DNA of 64,000 nucleotides from contig CAZKMA010000022.1 of assembly GCA_964553615.1 (NCBI GenBank), forward strand, positions 3,106 through 67,105, read 5' to 3'. This DNA is from DATKUC01 sp964553615. GTDB taxonomy: Bacteria > Spirochaetota > Spirochaetia > DSM-27196 > DATKUC01. Positions 8,969 to 15,672 of the stretch are shown piece by piece; position 1 is the stretch's first letter; every line of letters starts with the position of its first letter. A program made the position numbers and the translations under genes. Under the pieces are notes generated by a model. It saw only the letters and a program-made list of their open reading frames with translations. It made no database searches and was not told where the DNA came from.

Positions 8969-9397
8969 ATGCACGAATGGGCACTGGCCGAATCCGTTGC
9001 CGAAACGATACGAGAAACCATGAAAGAACGCGTCGGCTCGTCCCTGCACGCGGTCAATCTTCTGTTCGGCGAGCTTCAGAACATAGACCGCGACATCTTC
9101 GCAGATGGTCTTTCAACGCTGCTGAAAGATGTTCCCAGAGACGCCGACATCGTTCACATCCAGATCGAACCTGCACGGCTCTCGTGCAATGTCTGCGAGC
9201 GGGAATGGGGGCTCAATGAGGTCGGGAACCTGACGCCGGACGAACGCGAAGCAATCCATTTCCTTCCCGAGGCGGCACACGCCTTCTTTCGCTGCCCCTC
9301 GTGCGGCAGCCAGGATTGCCGGATTACGCAGGGCCGGGGCATTTCGGTTGCCTCGATAGAGCTCAATGAGCCGAACAGCGCAGGCGCCCCCTCGTGA
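8969..9397 (+). CDS. hypA: HypA nickel metallochaperone
   Basis: This 142-residue protein begins MHEWALAESV; Met1-His2-Glu3 form the nickel site of HypA. The zinc site is the paired 'CNVCERE' and 'CPSCGSQDCRI'. HypA delivers nickel to the hydrogenase large subunit, normally with HypB. The protein is longer than the usual 113-120 residues because of an extended loop before the second Cys pair. A TACAAT at 8958-8963 would place transcription start at about 8970, so the mRNA may be almost leaderless. The stop overlaps the next gene's GTG (GTGA). Confidence 0.9.
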   Translation: MHEWALAESVAETIRETMKERVGSSLHAVNLLFGELQNIDRDIFADGLSTLLKDVPRDADIVHIQIEPARLSCNVCEREWGLNEVGNLTPDEREAIHFLPEAAHAFFRCPSCGSQDCRITQGRGISVASIELNEPNSAGAPS

Positions 9398-10131
9398 TAG
9401 ATCCCCGCGTCTCCATAATCGAGCACCGGCTGCGGCGCGTCAGCCGGATCATCACCTTTGCAAGTGGAAAAGGCGGCGTCGGAAAGAGCTGCTGCTCCTC
9501 GACGGCGGCGCTTCTTCTTGCACGACAGGGCCGCAAGGTGGGCCTCCTCGACCTTGATCTTCACGGTGCCTCGGCGCATATCATCCTCGGTATCGAACCG
9601 TCACTCCCCGATGAAAAGGGCGGTATCCTTCCCCTGGAGGCTGCCTACGGACTGCGCTACATGGGGATTACCCCTTTCACCGGAGAACGCGGCGTTGCCC
9701 TTCGCGGAGATGCCGTGACGAACGCGATCCGGGAGCTTCTTGCCGTCGTGATATGGGATGATCTGGACGTGCTCGTCGTCGACATGCCACCCGGCATCGG
9801 CGAAGCCGTTCTGGATGTGGCGCGCTACGTTCCGCGAATCGAGGTGGTACTTGTTGCAACCCCTTCGACACTGTCACTGCGCGTCATGGAACGCCTTGCG
9901 GACGTGCTGGTCGCCGGCCGCATCCAGCCCCACGGATGCATTCTCAACATGGTGAGAGACGGGGAAACCGCGAGGCGGCCCATCGACCTGAAGCAGGGTC
10001 TTCGGCTGCTCGGCGAAATACCGCTCACACCGGATATCGAGGACGAGCTGGGTCAACCGCAACGGCTCGTTTCGGGACGTTTTGCGGCTGCGCTCGAGCC
10101 CATTCTCGACTCTCTTATCCCTGCGACTTGA
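9394..10131 (+). CDS. Mrp/MinD-type P-loop ATPase, probable HypB substitute
   Basis: This 245-residue protein carries the deviant Walker A motif 'GKGGVGKS' near residue 30, a Walker B region 'LDVLVVDMPPGIGEAV' and a switch region 'LLDLDLHGAS', placing it in the Mrp/NBP35/MinD family. The CxxC used by Mrp-type Fe-S carriers is missing; a 'CC' pair follows Walker A instead. It overlaps hypA by four bases (GTGA). In Thermococcus an Mrp/MinD-family ATPase, not the SIMIBI GTPase HypB, works with HypA in nickel insertion, so the same role is likely here. The GTG start is fixed by the overlap. Its 3' end overlaps the convergent receiver gene by 17 bp. Confidence 0.8.
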   Translation: MIDPRVSIIEHRLRRVSRIITFASGKGGVGKSCCSSTAALLLARQGRKVGLLDLDLHGASAHIILGIEPSLPDEKGGILPLEAAYGLRYMGITPFTGERGVALRGDAVTNAIRELLAVVIWDDLDVLVVDMPPGIGEAVLDVARYVPRIEVVLVATPSTLSLRVMERLADVLVAGRIQPHGCILNMVRDGETARRPIDLKQGLRLLGEIPLTPDIEDELGQPQRLVSGRFAAALEPILDSLIPAT

Positions 10132-10498
10132 GCTTCCGGCTCAGCGTTTTCAGCAGGACCTCATTGTCGATTGGTTTCTGGAATACACCCTGAAGGCCGA
10201 GTTCCCGCACGTCGATGCTCCCGGCAAGCTCATCGCCTACCGAGGAAAGCATGTACACGGGCGAAGTGTTCTCCAAGAACTTGAGCTCCTTCACCAGGTT
10301 CTTCCCGGCGTCGATCGATTCCATCATCAGGTCAACCAGGACAAAGTCCGGCTTCTCTTTCTTGAACTCACGAATACCATTTTCGGCAGAGTGGGCCTCT
10401 CTCATGATGTAGCCGTTCTTTTCCAGCACAATACGAAGAGCGTACAAGACATCGTCGTCGTCATCGATTGCCAGAACAACGAATTTGCCCTCTCTCAT
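10115..10498 (-). CDS. Single-domain response regulator (receiver only)
   Basis: This 127-residue CheY-like receiver has the acidic cluster 'IDDDDD', phosphoacceptor Asp in 'VLVDLMM', the Ser/Thr in 'MLSSVGD' and Lys in 'FQKPID'. No output domain is present. The ATG overlaps the hoxW stop (ATGA), so it is the last gene of the hydrogenase operon. With three histidine kinases at the head of the same gene run, it is a plausible phosphate acceptor or relay element, but pairing is inferred from position only. Confidence 0.85.
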   Translation of the reverse strand: MREGKFVVLAIDDDDDVLYALRIVLEKNGYIMREAHSAENGIREFKKEKPDFVLVDLMMESIDAGKNLVKELKFLENTSPVYMLSSVGDELAGSIDVRELGLQGVFQKPIDNEVLLKTLSRKLKSQG

Positions 10499-10983
10499 CG
10501 CTGCCTCCTCGTCAAACTTCCTTCGTCAATTCTAGAACGCAGAAACCCGATCAGGAAATCCACGGCCTGCCTGAGATTTTCCGATGCCCGCGGAGTCAGC
10601 CCTTCCCGAAACATTTCGAAGGAGTACCCGCGGATGCCAAGCAGAAAAGCTTCCGGTGAGCCTCCAAGCGTTTCGTTCGCGAGACTCAACAGCTGCGCGG
10701 GGCCAACACTGTGAGCCATGTACCCGCCGGTATCTCCCGGTTCGACACGTCCGAACTCGAAAGGCTCCTTTCCTGCGGCTGCCGCGTCGGCGAAGACAAC
10801 CAGCGATGCCTCGGAAACAGCCACTGCGTCCTCGACCAGAAGCTGGTAGTTCGATTCCACCGTGACGCCCTGCATCGGACGTGATTCGAGCAGCTCTGCG
10901 AGCGCCGGACCGAGCCCGTCATCCTCTCTGGCCGGATTCCCACAACAGAGAACAAGAACCGGCTTCTCCGCAGCGCCGTTCAA
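10495..10983 (-). CDS. hoxW: HoxW, hydrogenase maturation endopeptidase
   Basis: This 162-residue protein of the HyaD/HybD/HoxW protease family clips the C-terminal peptide of the large subunit after nickel insertion. 'LCCGNPAREDDGLG' is the family GNxxxxDDG motif with a metal-binding acidic residue; 'VFADAAA' and 'AHSVGPAQLL' hold the others. The frame is open into hoxH, but the start is most likely the TTG at 10983, overlapping the hoxH stop as TTGA, with AGGAAG about nine bases upstream. It follows hoxH directly. Confidence 0.85.
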   Translation of the reverse strand: MNGAAEKPVLVLCCGNPAREDDGLGPALAELLESRPMQGVTVESNYQLLVEDAVAVSEASLVVFADAAAAGKEPFEFGRVEPGDTGGYMAHSVGPAQLLSLANETLGGSPEAFLLGIRGYSFEMFREGLTPRASENLRQAVDFLIGFLRSRIDEGSLTRRQR

Positions 10984-12425
10984 TCCTTTGTCTTCCTGTC
11001 GAGCAGGCGGTCGGAAGAGTCGAACAACTCTACCACAAGCGGCATCTGCCCCATGGCGTGCGTTGCGCAGGACAGACACGGATCATACGCCCGGATTGCC
11101 ACCTCTATGTGGTTCAGGAGCCCTTCGGTGATCTCCTTGCCGGAAAGGTCGCTTTCGGCTACCCCGGCAACCGCACGATTGATCGGCTCGTTGTTGCTGG
11201 TCGTCGAGACAATGAGATTCGCTCTCACAATCTGGTCGTCGTTGTTGACCTCGTAGTAGTGAAAGAGCGTGCCGCGGGGCGCCTCCACCACACCAATTCC
11301 CGTGTGGCGCCGTTTCCCCTTGACGGTCAGCTCCTTCCCCTGCAGGTCCGGGTCGTTGAGCAGCTGCTGAATCTTCTCCGCGGAGTGAAGGGCTTCGATC
11401 ATCCGCGCCCAGTGGTAAGCCATCGAAAGGTTGCAGGGCCCCTCGCCGAGCAGCGAAAAGAACTCTTTCCGGGCGGATTCCGCCTCGGGCGTATCAATGA
11501 AGTCGCAGGTGTTGATCCGGGCAAGAGGGCCGACACGATACCAGCCTTTCTCCGGGCCGAGCGACCGGATAAACGGGAACTTCATGTAGGACCAGTCCCG
11601 CACCTCTTCGGCGAGGTAGTCGGGAAAGCGCTGACAGTCAACCTGATCAAAGATCGACTTTCCTTCGGCGTCTATCGCGCGAAGGTTGCCGTCGTAGATT
11701 TCGAGTGCTCCATCCTTCCCCGCAAGCGAAAGATGATTGGACGGAAAGGCGGCGAAGCCGCTCAGGCGCTCGACATTTTCCTTCGTGTAGTCACGGGCAA
11801 TTCCCACGGCGCCCTTTGCCCACGTGATCATCTGCTCGATGTCCTTCAGAAGTGAATCGCGCTCCTCGATCGACAGATTCTTGTTGATTCCGCCAGGGAT
11901 GGCCCCGGTCCCGTGTATCTTCTTCCCTGCGGTTGCCTTGATTATCTCCTGGCCGTATTTGCGCATCATGACACCCTGGACGGCCAGGTCCGGGTATTTC
12001 CGGGCTACGCCGATGACATTGCGCACGGCAGGATCGGCGTCGAAACCGAACAGAAGATCCGGCGAAACAAGGTGAAAGAAATGAAGCGCATGGGATTGAA
12101 AGAACTGGCCGTAGTGCATGAGCCGGCGCATCTTTTCGGCCGTCGGCGTCAGCTTGTCCGCTCCGACGATGCGGTCCATCGCCTTTGCGGCAGCAAGGTG
12201 GTGGCTCACCGGACAGATTCCGCACAGCCGCTGTACCAGGACCGGTGCCTCCCAGTAGGGATGGCCCTGGACGAACCGCTCGAATCCGCGGAATTCGACC
12301 ACGTGGAACCGCGCACTATGAATCCCGCCTTCGTCGTCGAGCAGGAGGGAAACTTTTCCGTGTCCTTCAATCCGGGTGACCGGCTCGATAACCACGCGCT
12401 TGTATGTAGTGTTATTCTCGGCCAT
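10980..12425 (-). CDS. hoxH: HoxH, [NiFe]-hydrogenase large subunit
   Basis: This 481-residue catalytic subunit has both CxxC pairs of the Ni-Fe site: 'RLCGICPVSHH' (L1) and 'YDPCLSCATH' (L2). A tail of 25 residues follows the L2 His, starting AMGQMPL, which HoxW would remove; this tail resembles bidirectional group 3d enzymes. The N terminus 'VVIEPVTRIEGHGK' is the standard large-subunit opening. It reacts with H2 in the cytoplasm and passes electrons through HoxY and HoxFU to NAD. It lies 20 bp after hoxY. Confidence 0.95.
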   Translation of the reverse strand: MAENNTTYKRVVIEPVTRIEGHGKVSLLLDDEGGIHSARFHVVEFRGFERFVQGHPYWEAPVLVQRLCGICPVSHHLAAAKAMDRIVGADKLTPTAEKMRRLMHYGQFFQSHALHFFHLVSPDLLFGFDADPAVRNVIGVARKYPDLAVQGVMMRKYGQEIIKATAGKKIHGTGAIPGGINKNLSIEERDSLLKDIEQMITWAKGAVGIARDYTKENVERLSGFAAFPSNHLSLAGKDGALEIYDGNLRAIDAEGKSIFDQVDCQRFPDYLAEEVRDWSYMKFPFIRSLGPEKGWYRVGPLARINTCDFIDTPEAESARKEFFSLLGEGPCNLSMAYHWARMIEALHSAEKIQQLLNDPDLQGKELTVKGKRRHTGIGVVEAPRGTLFHYYEVNNDDQIVRANLIVSTTSNNEPINRAVAGVAESDLSGKEITEGLLNHIEVAIRAYDPCLSCATHAMGQMPLVVELFDSSDRLLDRKTKD

Positions 12426-12445
12426 GGTGATATCTCTCCTTCTAC

Positions 12446-12991
12446 TCAGTCGTACTTGAGAAGCGAGTACGGAAGATTGACGGGCTTCTCGCTGAGCAGT
12501 GCGGTCAACGCCTCCCACAGGGTATCCGCCGACGGTGGGCAGCCCGGAAGGAAATAGTCGATCTTCACGACTTCGTGACAGGGATAGACTCTGTCCAGCA
12601 TGAGGGGGATTTCCGGATCCCGCGGGAGTACCTTCTCCGGATTGTAGACAGTCGGGCCGTTGAGATACGCCTCTTCCAGGCACTCCTGCACAGGGATCGT
12701 GTTTCTGAGCGCCGGCAGGCCGCCCATCGTGGCGCAATCTCCTATAGAGATGAGGATATCGCAGTGCTCCCGGAAGCTCTTCAGCACGCGCACATTCTCG
12801 TCGGTCGTGCAGCCACCCTCGATCAGACCGATCTGGCAACGGCCCGTGAACTCCTTGATGTCGTCGATCGGTGACTTGTCGAAGTCGACCAGATCGATAA
12901 GCTGGAGGATCCGCTCATCAATATCGAGCAGAGACATGTGACAGCCGAAGCATCCCGCGAGGGACGCCGTCGCGACCCTGGGCTTGCTCAT
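12446..12991 (-). CDS. hoxY: HoxY, [NiFe]-hydrogenase small subunit
   Basis: This 181-residue protein is of the short soluble type with one [4Fe-4S] cluster. Ligand motifs are 'GCFGCHMSLLD', 'IEGGCTTDENV', 'IGDCATMGG' and 'LPGCPPSA'. There is no Tat signal, in line with a cytoplasmic enzyme. The ATG at 12991 overlaps the hoxU stop (ATGA); an open frame further upstream lies inside hoxU and was not used. It carries electrons between HoxH and the diaphorase module. Confidence 0.94.
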   Translation of the reverse strand: MSKPRVATASLAGCFGCHMSLLDIDERILQLIDLVDFDKSPIDDIKEFTGRCQIGLIEGGCTTDENVRVLKSFREHCDILISIGDCATMGGLPALRNTIPVQECLEEAYLNGPTVYNPEKVLPRDPEIPLMLDRVYPCHEVVKIDYFLPGCPPSADTLWEALTALLSEKPVNLPYSLLKYD

Positions 12992-13701
12992 GGTTGGCCT
13001 CCTCGCTGCTCTATATCGGTACCGATCGGTGCCTTGTCGTACGCCCGGCTCCCTATCGGTGTTGCGAAGGCGGTGCCCTTCTTGAGGATCGCCCCGACCG
13101 GGCACACTTCAACGGCTCTGTCGGTCAACTTGAGGCTGGTGTCCGAAAGTTTTCCGCGCGAGTCCACCGCTATGCTGCGCTGTGACCCGCGACCGACGAA
13201 GTCAAAGACATGCTTCCCGTCCGAATCCTCGGAAGCGGTGACACATCGACCGCACAGGATGCAGCGGTTCCGGTCGATCAGCACATCCGGGTGCGAGGCG
13301 TCGATGTCCCGTTTCGGATAGAGATATGGAAGTGTGGGCGCTACGATCCCGAGCCGGTACGCAACCGCCTGCAGCTCGCAGTTCCCGCTCTTCTCGCAGA
13401 ACATGCAGAAGTGATTTCCCTCGACAAAGAGCATCTCAATGATGTCACGCCGCACGGTGTTGAGCTTCTCGACATCGTTGTCCACGTTCACGCCCGGCGC
13501 GGCCGGTTGCGTGCATGCGGCCTGCGGCCGACCGTCGACCAGTACCGTGCACACCCTGCAGCTCCCCAGGGTCTTGAGTCCTTTCATGGTACAGAGCCGG
13601 GGAATGTACACCCCCGCTTCGTCAGCGGCTTCCATTATGCTCTGTCCCGGTACCGCCGCGATGTCTCTGCCGTCTATGTTGAATGTAAACTTGTCCGCCA
13701 T
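12988..13701 (-). CDS. hoxU: HoxU, diaphorase iron-sulfur subunit
   Basis: This 237-residue protein resembles the N-terminal part of NuoG. It has a plant-type [2Fe-2S] motif ('LCTMKGLKTLGSCRVC' plus a later Cys), the His/Cys cluster motif 'HFCMFCEKSGNC', and a further [4Fe-4S] motif 'CILCGRCV' with 'EVCPVGAI'. It links HoxF to HoxY. It sits 19 bp after hoxF and overlaps hoxY, so co-translation is likely. Confidence 0.93.
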   Translation of the reverse strand: MADKFTFNIDGRDIAAVPGQSIMEAADEAGVYIPRLCTMKGLKTLGSCRVCTVLVDGRPQAACTQPAAPGVNVDNDVEKLNTVRRDIIEMLFVEGNHFCMFCEKSGNCELQAVAYRLGIVAPTLPYLYPKRDIDASHPDVLIDRNRCILCGRCVTASEDSDGKHVFDFVGRGSQRSIAVDSRGKLSDTSLKLTDRAVEVCPVGAILKKGTAFATPIGSRAYDKAPIGTDIEQRGGQP

Positions 13702-13720
13702 ACCTGTCCCCCCGTGCCTT

Positions 13721-15532
13721 TCAGGGCAAGACCGCCGAACGGCGTCCGGCTATTCTTGACGACTCTGCGAGCGCCACCTCGATGTCAAACGAAGCCTTGA
13801 GTGCGCCGCTTTTCTTTTTCATGCGCTTTTCGTACTCGGGCGCGAATTTCTCAATGGAGCTGAGAACCGGATTGGATGAGGTCTGGCCCAGGCCGCAGCG
13901 GCTGGCCAGCTTCACCGAGTTCCCGAGTCGTTTGATCATTTCGAGGTCCTCCGGGGCCCCGTTTCCTTCGACAATGCGATCGATGAGAGTGAGCAGCAGC
14001 CGGTTTCCGACCCTGCACGGCGTGCAGTACCCGCAATTCTCGTCGACAAAGAACTCCATGAACGTCTTTACGATATCAAGAACATCGCGGCTTCGGTTGA
14101 AGATCATGATCGATCCGCCTGTCGCGAGATCTTCGTAAGAGATGACGCGCCCGAAATCTGTTTCGTTGATGATCTGGCCCGAAGCGCCGCCGACCTGAAC
14201 CGCGTAGGTCTCCTCGGCCCCGGCGTCGGCGAGAACATCAGCCACGGTTACCCCGAAGGGATACTCGTAAATCCCGGGCCGCGCACAGTCTCCGGCCACA
14301 CTGAGAAGCTTGGTTCCGGAGCTGCTCTTGGATCCTATTCCTGCGAACCACGCTGCTCCCCGGTCCAGTATGTCGGGTACAACGCAGAGTGTTTCGACGT
14401 TATTGACCGCCGTAGGCTGGTTGAGGTAGCCCCTCTGCGCCGGGAAAGGCGGCTTCGTCTTGGGCAACCCGGCCGTCCCTTCGAGTGAGCTGATGAGGGC
14501 AGTCTCCTCCCCGCAGATGTAGGCTCCGGCTCCCAGCTCGATCCGGATGTCGAATGAGAAGTCTTTTCCGAGGATGTTCCTGCCGAGCAGGCCGTCCCTG
14601 CGCCGCTCTTCGAGCACCGTGGCGAGGTAACGATACAGATACGCGTACTCCCCGCGCAGGTAGAACACTCCCGTCTTCGCTCCGATCGCGTAGCCGGCGA
14701 TGGTCATGCCTTCCAGGACCCGGTCCGGGAATTCGGTCAGAACCACGCGGTCCTTGAACGTTCCCGGCTCTCCTTCGTCGCTGTTGCAGATGACGTATTT
14801 CTCTTTGCCTTCTGCGCCGCGGGTGAACTCCCACTTGAGACCGGTCGGGAATCCAGCACCGCCACGTCCGCGAAGACGCGCGTTCTTCAACTCATTGATT
14901 ACCTCGACCGGGCTCATCGACAGCGCCCTTTTGAGCCCCGCATTCGGTTCGTGGGGCGCGAATATAACTTCCCCGCGGCGACGGACGTTGTTGTGGACCA
15001 TCGATCGGATCAGATCATGTGCGTTGTTTCCGTCACCGAGCCTGTGGACGAGCTTGTGCGGATTATCGGTCCGGCGAAGCGTCGCCACCATCTCCTTGAC
15101 GCGGTCACTCGAAAGGTAGGTCACCACTTCGTCATTGACCAGAGCCGCCGGCGCCTGATCGCTCATTCCGATACAGGGCGTAGTTTCGAGAGTGATTTTT
15201 CCGTCCGGAGTTGTCTCTCCGAACTCAATCCCGAGCTCCCTGCGGAACGCGTCTGCAACAAGATCGACGCCGTTCATGCGGTCGATGACGTCATTGCACA
15301 GGCGTATGACGAGCCTGCCCTTCGTTTTCCGGGAGAAGAACGAATAAAACGTCAGCATGCTCTCGATTTCAACCCGGTGCACTCCCAGTCTGGCGGCGAC
15401 TGTTTCAATGGAGTCCTCGTCCATGTAGCCGTGTTCCGAGTGGAGTCCTCTGACGATGTCCATGAGTCTTGTGCGGTCGTTGTGGAATTGAGCACAGACT
15501 GTTTCCGCGCTCTTCTGGATGGAGCTTGCCAT
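13721..15532 (-). CDS. hoxF: HoxEF fusion, NAD-binding diaphorase flavoprotein
   Basis: This 603-residue protein has a NuoE/HoxE-like N-terminal domain (about residues 1-160) joined to a NuoF-like domain. The NuoF part shows the glycine-rich NADH site 'LRGRGGAGFPTGLKW', the FMN region 'NSDEGEPGTFKDR', 'GAGAYICGEETALI' and the [4Fe-4S] motif 'CGYCTPCRVG' with a later Cys. The NuoE part keeps only two of the four classic [2Fe-2S] cysteines ('RLCNDVID', 'PCIGMSDQ'). The length matches HoxF of soluble NAD-reducing hydrogenases. It is the first structural gene of the hydrogenase, 140 bp downstream of a sensor kinase gene. Confidence 0.93.
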   Translation of the reverse strand: MASSIQKSAETVCAQFHNDRTRLMDIVRGLHSEHGYMDEDSIETVAARLGVHRVEIESMLTFYSFFSRKTKGRLVIRLCNDVIDRMNGVDLVADAFRRELGIEFGETTPDGKITLETTPCIGMSDQAPAALVNDEVVTYLSSDRVKEMVATLRRTDNPHKLVHRLGDGNNAHDLIRSMVHNNVRRRGEVIFAPHEPNAGLKRALSMSPVEVINELKNARLRGRGGAGFPTGLKWEFTRGAEGKEKYVICNSDEGEPGTFKDRVVLTEFPDRVLEGMTIAGYAIGAKTGVFYLRGEYAYLYRYLATVLEERRRDGLLGRNILGKDFSFDIRIELGAGAYICGEETALISSLEGTAGLPKTKPPFPAQRGYLNQPTAVNNVETLCVVPDILDRGAAWFAGIGSKSSSGTKLLSVAGDCARPGIYEYPFGVTVADVLADAGAEETYAVQVGGASGQIINETDFGRVISYEDLATGGSIMIFNRSRDVLDIVKTFMEFFVDENCGYCTPCRVGNRLLLTLIDRIVEGNGAPEDLEMIKRLGNSVKLASRCGLGQTSSNPVLSSIEKFAPEYEKRMKKKSGALKASFDIEVALAESSRIAGRRSAVLP

Positions 15533-15639
15533 GTCTCAACCTCCGGGTAGAGAGTTCACTCCACACGGCCATTTCATGCCGAATGGGATGAGACATATGC
15601 GGAAAATTTTATCCGTATATTGTTATCGTACACCCGATA

Positions 15640-15653
15640 TTGCGCGTGCGCAA
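15640..15653. promoter_or_regulatory. Palindrome in the intergenic region ahead of hoxF
   Basis: TTGCGC-GT-GCGCAA is a perfect inverted repeat in the 140-bp gap between the fused kinase gene and hoxF. Downstream on the minus strand lie AT-rich stretches (TAAAAT near 15610) that could serve as a -10. It could be an operator for a separate hox promoter. It does not match FNR or Rex consensus closely; the binding protein is unknown. Confidence 0.4.
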
Positions 15654-15672
15654 GGAAATATAGAACAGCGTG

